From: Calothrix sp. HK-06
Lineage (GTDB): Bacteria > Cyanobacteriota > Cyanobacteriia > Cyanobacteriales > Nostocaceae
Reading direction: 5' to 3'
Assembly: GCF_001904745.1 (NCBI RefSeq)
Contig: NZ_MRCD01000094.1
Coordinates: forward strand, 1 to 34,549
Length of the DNA: 34,549 nucleotides
The notes under the pieces were generated by a model. It was not told where the DNA came from. It saw only the letters and a list, made by a program, of their open reading frames with translations, and did not search any database. Shown piece after piece: positions 9,067 through 17,281 of this stretch (position 1 is the stretch's first letter; every line of letters starts with the position of its first letter). Made by a program: the position numbers and the translations under genes.

Positions 9067-9999
9067 CTACTTACAATTTAGTTTTAATTTAAGATTTTCC
9101 AAATCCGCCGAGTATCTACCCCTTTTAAAAACAACTTCTAGTTCCTTACAGATTTTACAAAGAGCTTGTTTGTCATCTATACTATCCAAATAATTAATTA
9201 GCTCTAAGGCAAAGTCAGTGTCAGTAGATTGTCTTAAAAATCCCAATTTATTTGGCTCAATTCCAATTTTTAGGCATAATGCTTTTCGTGCCGAATACTC
9301 TGCACGTCCACTGCGTATTAAGAGTTCCGTAAGTATTTCTATATAATTGTTTACTTCCTGAGATGAATCTAACTTAGATTCGTTTTGAACTAGAAGGTGG
9401 TCTTCAGGTAAATTTGTCCTAGCCATCGTCTCACTAATATTTTGGTTCCGTATTAATCTTGGAGTTAGTTGTTCAGGAATACCTGCTAATCGAATTGCAG
9501 CACAACCAAATTTATAGGCAAATTCAACAGGTTTCCCTGCTCCTAAAGCATCGTAAAAGCCAACAGCGAATTCAATTGCTGCTGTATCTCCGATAGCCTT
9601 TTTCATACCAATTACATAGTTAATGTGTTGAGAAATTGCTTCGGCTTGCACTTGTGAGTAACAACCGTTAAGGACAACACACTCAACCTGATTAGCAAAT
9701 AAATCAAATAGTCCCGCTAGAGCTTCGCCATCGACTAGCTTTGCCGAACCTGTTTCATCTTCAAATACTAGACCTTCTGAATCCACCCCATGTCCAGAAA
9801 AATGGACAATAGTCGGATTAAAATCCAGCATCGCGCGCTGAATATCCCTCGGTCGCACTGCCCACTTCTGCTTTAAGACAAACTGCTGACGTTGTTTTGC
9901 TCGCTCCAACCCAGCATCAATTTCGCGCACCTCCTCATCTAAACGCAGCGGTGTTGTGCCTTTAGGATTTGCTGCCAAAATTAAGATTGTTTGCTCCAT
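9067..9999 (-). CDS. CHAT-domain caspase-like protease with C-terminal adaptor (EAD-like) domain
   Basis: The 310-residue protein begins with TILILAANPKGTTPLRLDEE, the typical start of bacterial CHAT proteases. The catalytic dyad is visible as H70 in VHFSGHG and C113 in VVLNGCYS, so peptidase activity is expected. The CHAT domain spans about 1-180. After a short polar linker, residues 218-310 form a helical domain (ARKALCLKIGI...KLGF...FALELINYLD...ALCKICKELEVVFKRGR) matching the N-terminus of the downstream GUN4 protein. Such homotypic effector-associated domains are known to tether proteases to partners in cyanobacterial conflict systems; the assignment to that class is by resemblance. An RHH regulator gene ends 31 bases upstream, giving the order RHH, CHAT, GUN4. 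Confidence 0.88.
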   Translation of the reverse strand: MEQTILILAANPKGTTPLRLDEEVREIDAGLERAKQRQQFVLKQKWAVRPRDIQRAMLDFNPTIVHFSGHGVDSEGLVFEDETGSAKLVDGEALAGLFDLFANQVECVVLNGCYSQVQAEAISQHINYVIGMKKAIGDTAAIEFAVGFYDALGAGKPVEFAYKFGCAAIRLAGIPEQLTPRLIRNQNISETMARTNLPEDHLLVQNESKLDSSQEVNNYIEILTELLIRSGRAEYSARKALCLKIGIEPNKLGFLRQSTDTDFALELINYLDSIDDKQALCKICKELEVVFKRGRYSADLENLKLKLNCK

Positions 10000-10030
10000 T
10001 TCCTTACTCCACTAATCGTTTGCCGTTTTC

Positions 10031-10225
10031 TCACTCAGTTTTACTCATAGCTAGACCATCCGTAACAACAGTCTCTTGCTTTTTATCCGATCTATTTAAA
10101 GAACAGTGTTGTTTTTCTAACCATTGTTCAATTAACTCATTGACTACTTGACTCATCTTCAAACCCCGAAGAGCGCAAGTCGCATGAAATCGTTTCTTGA
10201 GATCGTCTGTAATACTGATATGCAT
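10031..10225 (-). CDS. Small ribbon-helix-helix (CopG/ParD-type) protein
   Basis: The predicted protein has 64 residues. The first strand is HISIT, followed by helix A (DDLKKRFHATCALRG) and helix B (LKMSQVVNELIEQWLEKQ), the pattern of ribbon-helix-helix DNA-binding proteins and antitoxins, with a polar tail. An ATG at 10252 would add MSFLLLLSL, which does not fit the fold, so the internal ATG at 10225 is preferred. No clear Shine-Dalgarno sequence supports either start. It is the first gene of the RHH-CHAT-GUN4 unit and is a likely autorepressor or antidote for it. No ParE/RelE-type toxin lies next to it, which makes the CHAT protein the natural partner. Confidence 0.72.
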   Translation of the reverse strand: MHISITDDLKKRFHATCALRGLKMSQVVNELIEQWLEKQHCSLNRSDKKQETVVTDGLAMSKTE

Positions 10226-10261
10226 AAGCGATAAAAGTAATAAAAATGACATTTTCTCATC

Positions 10262-10285
10262 TGTACAAAATTACAAATGTACAAA
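10262..10285. promoter_or_regulatory. Candidate operator: repeated TGTACAAA upstream of the RHH gene
   Basis: TGTACAAA occurs at 10262-10269 and again at 10278-10285, with TTACAAA between them at 10271-10277. The spacing of 8-9 bases between related units suits arrays bound by ribbon-helix-helix dimers. The array is about 40 bases upstream of the chosen RHH start and next to AT-rich TATATAAG-like sequence on the minus strand. Binding by the adjacent regulator is inference. Confidence 0.4.
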
Positions 10286-10641
10286 CTTATATAAATATAG
10301 GGGGAAGTAAAACTAACTTATGCACTTGGCTGTGTATTATGGATTAAAAAGGCGCGATACAGTTGACTGTTGAGCTTTGAGTACGCTTCGCCACTGGTAT
10401 ACACCCTTGGTCGGTGAGGTGCATAATTTAAAAAGGCGCCTATAAGTATAAAACTAAGAAGAAAGTTTATCTTTATACTTTGTTCATTATAAAACCTATC
10501 GTTGACGTATAGGTGCCAACCTTAACTTGACATTAATGGTGTCCCACCTGTCCGTCAAATACTGTATGACGCATCAATGCCCATCCTACAATGATTATTC
10601 TGGCGCATTTTTGTAATTAGAGTACTCTTACCTTTACTAAA
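10286..10641. other. Non-coding stretch with an imperfect inverted repeat
   Basis: No convincing gene is visible. TTGACGTATAGGTG (10502-10515) and CACCTGTCCGTCAA (10545-10558) form a 14-bp inverted repeat with two mismatches around a 29-base loop. One GGCGCC site lies near 10434. It could be a regulatory stem, a small RNA or repeat debris. Confidence 0.35.
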
Positions 10642-11170
<529 letters not shown>

Positions 11171-11176
11171 AGAATG

Positions 11177-11632
11177 TTATCTTTGTTCGTGTTTATGCTT
11201 AGGAAAGTTACCTATTAAATAGCATAAAACTAATATATTTAATATAAAAACAATAATTTTGAGTAGAGTGATACTTTTAATTAATTCATATATTTCTGCT
11301 GGAATGCTAATACCAACAAGTCCAACAACTAAAATATGTGCCCAGCGCTTTTGAAACCATAAACCAACTGCTTCTATTGCTGTTACAATTGCATAAAGTC
11401 CTGCTCCAATACCACTAAATGCTAATGTTTTACGATTTAAGTTAAGAATTTTATCTAAAAGAAAATCAATAATTTGTGATTTTCCTTCCAAAACGTAAAA
11501 ATCAGAGAAATCTTCTAAGCTTTGATAATTTTTCAACGCAAATAATAAAGCTATCGCTGTCACCATTAATAGTACAGCAACAAAAGACTTATAGAAGACA
11601 ATAGCGACTAAACCGAATGGACGTTCTTTCAT
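11177..11632 (-). CDS. DUF2127 family integral membrane protein
   Basis: The 151-residue protein has a conserved RPFGLVAI start and four hydrophobic segments, at about 8-30, 70-90, 95-112 and 122-141. Conserved stretches include GIGAGLYAIVTAIEAVGLW, RWAH and IPAEIYEL, which fit the DUF2127 pattern. It should sit in the cytoplasmic membrane; its function is unknown. It is divergent from the DUF1400-SGNH gene, and the 171-base AT-rich spacer would hold both promoters. It may share a transcript with the small ORF and the VOC gene downstream. Confidence 0.8.
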   Translation of the reverse strand: MKERPFGLVAIVFYKSFVAVLLMVTAIALLFALKNYQSLEDFSDFYVLEGKSQIIDFLLDKILNLNRKTLAFSGIGAGLYAIVTAIEAVGLWFQKRWAHILVVGLVGISIPAEIYELIKSITLLKIIVFILNILVLCYLIGNFPKHKHEQR

Positions 11633-11803
11633 AAAATTTATTACTTTATACTTAAACCATAATGTACATTTCTATGATTTAAATTACATAATATTATCAT
11701 AATTTTACAAATTATTACATGCTGAGATTGAATTGGATTGGAATGATTATACTGAAAGGCTGAAGTAATAATATAGTTATATAAATACTGACAGAAAAAA
11801 CGT

Positions 11804-12943
11804 ATGAATATATTACGTCGTGCTTTGTTATGTGTCATTAGTTCGCTACTAATTTTTGGCATTGAGAGTGTGTTAGATAAAACTCCTAGTTTTGCAGCTT
11901 CTCAAATTACTGTTAGATATGGGATATTAGAGCAATCGTTGCCTATATCAGATTTACGTAAATACGCAGAGACAGGAAAAGTCTCTTCTGATTTACAATC
12001 TTTTCTTAATTATATAGATTCTGATGCTCAACAAAAGCTGCAAGGCGCCTTACAAGTTAAAATGTCTCTTGATATAGCAGCAGTCGATAAAGTCCTTGAT
12101 ACTCCATTTGCTAAACAAATATTATCAGCGGTTTCTACAGGTATCGCGCGTCGTGACTCTGCTGGTGTAACTGCACTGCGTGCGGCTATAATTTTAGGCA
12201 CTAAATCAAAAGAGGGTTTATCGGTAGTTAGCTTTTTAGAAGCATATCCAAGTGACAGACTAGTTGTTGATGTACCAGCAGCTTTAGAGCTAGCTTCTCA
12301 AGCTGAAAAATATTCTATAAATTCATCTAACCCACCTGCTCAAGATAACCTTAGTTCTACACCTTTTTGGAGAATTGCAATTCAATATCAAAGATTTGCT
12401 GCTCAAAATAAGCAGTTTTCAGGTTGCTTGTTTGGAGATTCTGTATCTGCTGAATTAGGAAGTACACTTGGTGAAGGTAATTTTAATTTTGCCTTAAATG
12501 GTTTAAGTGCTGTTTCGCTTGTTGAACAGTTAAAACTTTTAGCTCCGGTTAAAGTAAAATGTGAAAAGGCAGTAATTGCTGTAGGTGGGAATGATGCTTG
12601 GTATAAACTTAGTAATGATGTTTTTGTAAACAATTTACGTGAGTCAATCGCATTAACTCGACAATTAGGCGCCAAGCAAATCGTTTTAATTCCGGGTTTT
12701 TACTCAACGGTCGCAGCTAGCAAAGACCCTAGTATATCGGCGCCGAATTCGCGAGTTGATGAAATTAATGCTTTAATTAAGCAAGTTGCTTTAGCTGAAA
12801 ATGTGCCTGTTGAAACCCTAGGTTTAGAAACTTTAAATGAAAAAGGCGCCTTAAAGGAAGCATTTGCGAGCAGTGATGGAGACCATCTTAATGACGAAGG
12901 TATTAAATTTTACCGTCAAGCTTTGTTAAAAATTTTTGGATAA
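11804..12943 (+). CDS. Secreted DUF1400-SGNH/GDSL hydrolase fusion
   Basis: The 379-residue protein has a signal peptide (hydrophobic core about 8-22, likely cleavage after SFA near residue 31). A DUF1400 domain follows at about 34-165 (ITVRYGILEQSLPISDLRKYAETGKVSS is split by the family pattern ITVRYG...ISDL..YAETG). Residues 205-379 form an SGNH hydrolase domain: block I FGDSVS with nucleophile S213, block III GGNDAW with N263, and block V DGDH with D358 and H361. All catalytic residues are present, so it should be an active esterase or lipase-like enzyme outside the cytoplasm. DUF1400 is best known ahead of alpha/beta-hydrolase domains in cyanobacteria, so joining it to an SGNH domain is less usual. 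The substrate is unknown. Confidence 0.85.
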   Translation: MNILRRALLCVISSLLIFGIESVLDKTPSFAASQITVRYGILEQSLPISDLRKYAETGKVSSDLQSFLNYIDSDAQQKLQGALQVKMSLDIAAVDKVLDTPFAKQILSAVSTGIARRDSAGVTALRAAIILGTKSKEGLSVVSFLEAYPSDRLVVDVPAALELASQAEKYSINSSNPPAQDNLSSTPFWRIAIQYQRFAAQNKQFSGCLFGDSVSAELGSTLGEGNFNFALNGLSAVSLVEQLKLLAPVKVKCEKAVIAVGGNDAWYKLSNDVFVNNLRESIALTRQLGAKQIVLIPGFYSTVAASKDPSISAPNSRVDEINALIKQVALAENVPVETLGLETLNEKGALKEAFASSDGDHLNDEGIKFYRQALLKIFG

Positions 12944-12961
12944 ATTTGTTTTGATTTTGTA

Positions 12962-12990
12962 GGGGCGGGTAGGGATGCCCGCTCCACAAG
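12962..12990. repeat. Dispersed hairpin repeat (GCGGGTAGGGATGCCCGC type)
   Basis: GCGGGTA and TGCCCGC form a 7-bp stem with one G-T pair around a short loop, followed by TCCACAAG. It is the same family as the copy at 19199-19226, and it sits just after the DUF1400-SGNH stop. Confidence 0.7.
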
Positions 12991-13040
12991 ACAAGATCAG
13001 AGAAGTTTAGAGATGTTGGATATTTATATTTTCCCATTTG

Positions 13041-13564
13041 TCATATAGATATTCCACAACGAGGCGCCGATGGCAGTCTTGATTCTAGTTGCTGCTGCGT
13101 AAGTAGTGTACCGTTACTTAATATATGGTTAATTTTTATGTCGCGATGATGTAGGTTTTGACATACTAAAATGGCACGATGACATGTCATGGGGTCTTTT
13201 TCGGCACACATTAAGGCTATTCGATACTTTTGGGTGCCTTTGAGCAAGCGCTATATACCAATCCCAAACTCTTGAGTCGCAGCAATTCTTTCGTATAAAG
13301 CTTTACCATCTACATAACAGCTAGGGTTACTTGACAAACACCGCCTAACTCTTTACCTAGAAAAACGTAGTAAATACCTACTTCGAGCAAAGTAGCTTTG
13401 ACAGCATCTGGAGTAAATTGGGGGTTTTGACGACTGTAGGGATAGGAACGCACGTCCGCAATGGCTGTTACTTCGTGTTGCTTGAGTAATTGAATAAAAG
13501 CTTCGCTATTATGGTTTGATTGACCAATCGTAAATAATTCTTTATGGTTATTCATGGTATGCAA
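13041..13564 (-). pseudogene. Decayed DUF488 family gene (frameshift plus stop)
   Basis: The N-terminal part (13564 down to about 13335) reads ELFTIGQSNHNSEAFIQLL, ADVRSYPYSRQNPQF and YYVFLGKELGG, which is a clear DUF488 N-terminus. Near 13330-13340 the frame shifts and continues as NPSCYVDGKALYERIAATQEF. That second frame meets an in-frame TAG at 13251-13253 and then continues with LLKGTQKYRIALMCAEKDPMTCHRAI, the conserved DUF488 C-terminal block. One indel and one nonsense codon therefore separate three collinear pieces of a protein of about 170 residues. The protein would end near 13041. Sequencing error could explain the indel, but hardly both lesions. DUF488 function is poorly defined. 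Confidence 0.82.
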
Positions 13565-13691
13565 ACTTTTTGTTTACGATTTTACTCGCTCAACGAATAA
13601 AAAATCGTGAATAGCTTGGGAATATGGGCAAGTTTGTTATAAATTAAGTTATGTGTCAATTATTAACGATATCACCTGATTGGAGAAGCGC

Positions 13692-14021
13692 ATGAGTACG
13701 GGTGTAATTACTATCACTGATACTGAGTTTGAAACAGAAGTTTTGAAATCTGAGCAGCCCGTATTACTTTATTTCTGGGCTTCTTGGTGCGGTCCTTGCA
13801 AGTTAATGACTATGACGGTGAACAATGCCGCTAATACTTATGGCGACCGTCTGAAAGTAGTTAAAATGGAAGTTGACCCGAATCCTACTACTGTCAAGCA
13901 GTACCAAATCGAAGGTGTACCTGCCTTTCGGATAGTTCAAGATGGTCAACTTTTAGCTGCTACTGAAGGCGCCATTGGTAAAGACAAGCTGTTTAACTTC
14001 ATTGATAGCCATCTAAATTAG
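13692..14021 (+). CDS. Thioredoxin
   Basis: Cytosolic dithiol-disulfide reductase of 109 residues. The active site is WCGPC with C33 and C36, and the cis-proline loop is GVPAF (P79). The chosen ATG at 13692 has a GGAGAAG Shine-Dalgarno sequence 6-10 bases upstream; an upstream start at 13680 would place that sequence inside the gene. After the active site the protein has KLMTMTVNNAAN instead of the usual proline-containing helix, so it is a divergent thioredoxin rather than the main trxA type. The aminotransferase gene follows after 96 bases containing a hairpin. Confidence 0.88.
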   Translation: MSTGVITITDTEFETEVLKSEQPVLLYFWASWCGPCKLMTMTVNNAANTYGDRLKVVKMEVDPNPTTVKQYQIEGVPAFRIVQDGQLLAATEGAIGKDKLFNFIDSHLN

Positions 14022-14027
14022 CTTGCG

Positions 14028-14092
14028 AGAAACCGGGCTTGTTTAAGGAAATTAAGGTTAAGAGCAAATATTTCTCTAGAAGCCCGGTTTCT
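14028..14092. repeat. Inverted AGAAACCGGGCTT repeat after the thioredoxin gene
   Basis: AGAAACCGGGCTT at 14028-14040 pairs perfectly with AAGCCCGGTTTCT at 14080-14092 across a 39-base loop. A related half copy (AAAGAAACCGGGTTTA) occurs at about 15416-15431. It starts just after the thioredoxin stop, so it may act as a transcript end or RNA-stabilising stem, but there is no T run. Confidence 0.7.
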
Positions 14093-14117
14093 ATGATGCA
14101 TAATATAGTTGAATGTT

Positions 14118-15299
14118 ATGCAAGATACCGAAATGCAATTTGCTAAACGTCTACAACCTCTGCAAAGTAATGTGTTTGCGGATATGGATACTGCCAAAAC
14201 CAAAGCTTTGGCGGCATCTAAAGAGTTGATTGATTTGTCGCTGGGTTCTTCTGACCTAGCGGCACAACCACATGTTATTGATGCTATTGCAAAATCATTA
14301 GATGACCCATCAACTCATGGTTACTTACTTTTCGGCGCCACGATAGCATTTCGTACTGCTACAGCAACTTGGTATGAGCAAAAGTTCGGTATTTCCATTG
14401 ACCCGGAAACTGAAGTATTACCTTTAATTGGTTCACAGGAAGGAACCGCTCATTTACCTTTGGCAATTCTTAACCCTGGTGATTACGCTTTACTATTAGA
14501 CCCAGGTTATCCTTCTCACGCAGGTGGAGTCTATTTAGCTTCAGGATTAATTTATCCAATGCCACTGCGCGCGGAAAATGAATTTTTACCTATATTTAGC
14601 GATATTCCCGTCGATGTCTTAAACAAGGCGCGGATGATGGTGTTAAGTTATCCACATAATCCTACTGCTGCAACGGCGCCACTATCATTCTTTAAAGAAG
14701 CAGTTAATTTCTGCCAACAGCATAATATTGTTCTCGTTCATGATTTTCCTTACGTTGATTTAGTATTCTCTGACGAAACAGCCCCTTCGATATTTCAAGC
14801 TGACCCAGAAAAAAGCGTCTCGATTGAATTTTTTACCCTCTCGAAGTCTTATAATATGGGCGGTTTCCGTATTGGCTTCGCTATTGGCAACGCGGACTTA
14901 ATTCGTGCGTTACGTCAAGTCAAAGCTGCCGTTGACTTTAACCAGTATCGAGGAATTCTAAACGGCGCCGTTGCTGCTTTGACTGGCCCCCAAACAGGAG
15001 TAGAGACTGCTGTCGCAACTTTTAAAAGGCGCCGTGATGCTTTTATTGGTGCTTTAGATCACATTGGTTGGCATGTACCAACACCCCAAGCAACTATGTA
15101 TGTCTGGGCAAAACTGCCTCAAGAGTGGCGCCATAACTCAATCGAATTTTGCACAAAACTTGTCCAACAAACAGGTGTAGCTGCATCACCTGGTGCAGGT
15201 TTTGGTAAGTCAGGAGAAGGTTATGTCCGTTTTGCGCTTGTTCGGGAACCTCTGACTTTAGAAATAGCGGTTCAACGTATTGCTGAATTTCTAAAGTAA
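14118..15299 (+). CDS. Class I/II PLP-dependent aminotransferase (LL-DAP/aspartate aminotransferase-like)
   Basis: The fold-type I aminotransferase has 393 residues from the ATG at 14118; a TTG at 14109 is possible. The PLP lysine is K243 in TLSKSYNMGGFRIG, and the substrate and cofactor contacts SYPHNPT and DFPYVDL are present, as is the C-terminal Arg region (GYVRFALVRE). Cyanobacterial homologues with this sequence pattern are often labelled LL-diaminopimelate aminotransferase, but the classical DapL is longer and distinct, so the exact substrate is uncertain. It lies downstream of a thioredoxin gene and is separated by a hairpin. It is full length with no sign of damage. Confidence 0.87.
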   Translation: MQDTEMQFAKRLQPLQSNVFADMDTAKTKALAASKELIDLSLGSSDLAAQPHVIDAIAKSLDDPSTHGYLLFGATIAFRTATATWYEQKFGISIDPETEVLPLIGSQEGTAHLPLAILNPGDYALLLDPGYPSHAGGVYLASGLIYPMPLRAENEFLPIFSDIPVDVLNKARMMVLSYPHNPTAATAPLSFFKEAVNFCQQHNIVLVHDFPYVDLVFSDETAPSIFQADPEKSVSIEFFTLSKSYNMGGFRIGFAIGNADLIRALRQVKAAVDFNQYRGILNGAVAALTGPQTGVETAVATFKRRRDAFIGALDHIGWHVPTPQATMYVWAKLPQEWRHNSIEFCTKLVQQTGVAASPGAGFGKSGEGYVRFALVREPLTLEIAVQRIAEFLK

Positions 15300-15451
15300 A
15301 TTTACTAATACTTCATGATTGATTAACCATAAGTTTATAAAGATTACCTAAAATTTCAGTATTTCCAAGCTAGACTACAGGGGGATTACTGAATAATATC
15401 GTATTATATTAAACCAAAGAAACCGGGTTTATATAGCTAACCTAATTGCTT

Positions 15452-15985
15452 ATGAGGAATTTAAGTAAAATTTTTACAACAACTATTAACCTAGTTGTAA
15501 TTTTAATATTGGGTAGTTTTTCTATGCCAGCCCAAGCAATATCGTTAAAAAATGGTTCATTTACAGAACAATTAAAACTAAATGATAATGAGAATAATAA
15601 TACAAGTCTGAATACTCAACTTGATGATATAGTGCCTTTTAGCTCCAAGTTATTCAGTAAAAATACTGAAAATAAAAATAAAATTGAGTCACGCTTACTT
15701 GCAGAAGCGAAAGATACCATCAATGAAGTCAGAGAAGCAAATAAAGTAATCCAAGAAGACATTAGTGGTAAAACTGTATATCTTTATAAGCTAGAAACGA
15801 TAAAGCCTGTTGCTAAGAACAATAATACAAATATTTCAGCAGCAAACCAAATTACTTGGAAATTACAACAACCAAAACGCATAAGAAAAGTATCAGAACC
15901 TTCTACAGGTGTTAGTTTAATATTAGCATTCATTCTTTTAGCAGCACGATGTTCGTTAAAACAGGTACAGAAATTTTGGCTGTAA
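15452..15985 (+). CDS. Secreted protein with PEP-CTERM-like C-terminal anchor
   Basis: The 177-residue protein has a signal peptide at 1-29 with cleavage predicted after AQA. A polar, Asn-, Lys- and Glu-rich middle (32-145) has no recognised domain. The C-terminus reads SEPST (148-152), then a hydrophobic helix (GVSLILAFILLAA), then basic residues. This is the tripartite layout of PEP-CTERM sorting tags, although the proline before Glu is replaced by Ser. If processed, the tag would be cut by an exosortase during export. The start is ATG 15452, with a TTG six bases upstream as an alternative. I recognise no function for the body of the protein. Confidence 0.6.
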   Translation: MRNLSKIFTTTINLVVILILGSFSMPAQAISLKNGSFTEQLKLNDNENNNTSLNTQLDDIVPFSSKLFSKNTENKNKIESRLLAEAKDTINEVREANKVIQEDISGKTVYLYKLETIKPVAKNNNTNISAANQITWKLQQPKRIRKVSEPSTGVSLILAFILLAARCSLKQVQKFWL

Positions 15986-16322
15986 GTATTTAGGGTAAGG
16001 CACCAATACAAAAAAGTAATTATAAGATATTCTTATAGTGAATCAAATTTTTTAGAAAAAGCGATTGATATTTTTTTATTGAGCAATAATACGTCTCAAG
16101 TGCCTTCTATGCTTGGATAGTAAGTTAATTTAAAAACTTTGCTTAATTTGAAAATTTGAGTTAATATTGTCTAACTGTAGATAACTCTATATGTAAAATT
16201 GTTGTCATTACTTCAGGCTGCATGAAATAAATAACTAAATTTAAGAAATTCAACGAGTTTTGTGCAGTTATATTTGAGTCCAGTAGTTATCGTTGAGTTT
16301 TTACCTAATTGAATAGGGAGAA
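15986..16322. other. AT-rich non-coding region upstream of the response regulator
   Basis: No gene, RNA or strong repeat was recognised here. The last bases hold the ribosome-binding site AGGGAGAA directly before the ATG at 16323. The remainder presumably contains the response-regulator promoter. Confidence 0.5.
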
Positions 16323-16745
16323 ATGACAGCGCGATTACTTGAAACTAAACAAAAGTACAAGTCATATCCTTCTAAACGTATTCTGTTGATAGAAGATAAC
16401 GATATGAATCGAATGTTGCTAAGTGATTATTTAGGTTATTTTAATTACGATGTTATTGGTCTGCCTGAAGCATCGCAATTTTTTTCAACAGTCGAGCAAT
16501 TTCAACCAGAATTGATACTTTTAGATTTAAAGTTACCAGATATTGATGGTTATTCAATCTTAACCCAAATCAAGCAGAAGCCAAAGTATTCAAAAATACC
16601 TGTTATCGTTGTTTCAGCTTTCGCATTTAAAGCTGACCAAGATAAAGCGATGAAATTAGGCGCCTGTCGTTACTTCGTAAAGCCTGTGAATCTTAACGAA
16701 CTAGTGGCAGCAATTGAAGAGGAGTTAGCTCGTCACTCAAATTAG
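16323..16745 (+). CDS. Single-domain response regulator (CheY-like receiver)
   Basis: The 140-residue receiver domain has no output domain. The acidic pocket is E24-D25, the phosphoacceptor is D68 in LILLDLKLPDIDG, the switch residue is S98 in VVSAFA, and the conserved lysine is K120 in FVKPVN. All phosphotransfer residues are intact. It would act by protein-protein contact or as part of a phosphorelay. A strong GGGAGAA ribosome-binding site precedes the ATG. No histidine kinase lies adjacent; the KdpD-like protein 540 bases downstream lacks a kinase domain, so the partner must be elsewhere. Confidence 0.93.
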   Translation: MTARLLETKQKYKSYPSKRILLIEDNDMNRMLLSDYLGYFNYDVIGLPEASQFFSTVEQFQPELILLDLKLPDIDGYSILTQIKQKPKYSKIPVIVVSAFAFKADQDKAMKLGACRYFVKPVNLNELVAAIEEELARHSN

Positions 16746-16766
16746 TATAGTTAATTTCCCCCATTA

Positions 16767-16949
16767 TCAATGAGGTGTTTGATGATTGGTAATGTATTCC
16801 TCGACGCTTTGATTCAAACTTTGTACAGAACTGCCAATTTGGGAAATTTTACGCTGTACTTGTGCCAGTAGTAAAACAGCCGTTTGTAATTCATTAAGGG
16901 TTTCAGCCATTGCGTCACGGTATTGAGATTCAAATTCTTGCACGTTCAT
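16767..16949 (-). CDS. Small coiled-coil protein
   Basis: The 60-residue ORF begins MNVQEFESQYRDAMAETLNE. It has heptad-spaced hydrophobic residues through LNELQTAVLLLAQVQRKISQIG and on to SLNQSVEEYI, so a helical, self-associating protein is likely. A longer form from a TTG at 16991 adds 14 polar residues. I do not recognise a family. It is convergent with the response regulator, and their stops are 21 bases apart. Confidence 0.55.
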   Translation of the reverse strand: MNVQEFESQYRDAMAETLNELQTAVLLLAQVQRKISQIGSSVQSLNQSVEEYITNHQTPH

Positions 16950-17281
16950 GGAAGTATTCTCAGATTCAACTTTGTTTGTGGCTGTATTCAAGATAAACGT
17001 TGGGTATGAATATATAAATCCGTTGAACCGCCGAATAACTTCTATTTTCGCAAATTTCCGAAATCCCCACTAGACGCAGCAATATATTTATTTTGTTTTG
17101 ACAAGAAAATATAAACAAACGCCCCTATATTACTAAGTTACCAACAATATTGCACTATGCAGACCTTTAGGTTAGCGCCGAGCCAGTAGCAAGTAACTGT
17201 ACTTTAAAAATACTGACATTAGTTTACGAAATCTTTGACAAGCTAGCAGCTCTAATATAAAGTTAGTTACCTCAAACTACT

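Noticed and set aside
15986-16322. tRNA or small RNA gene in long spacers
   Set aside because: No cloverleaf-like or other recognisable RNA fold was seen here or in other spacers.
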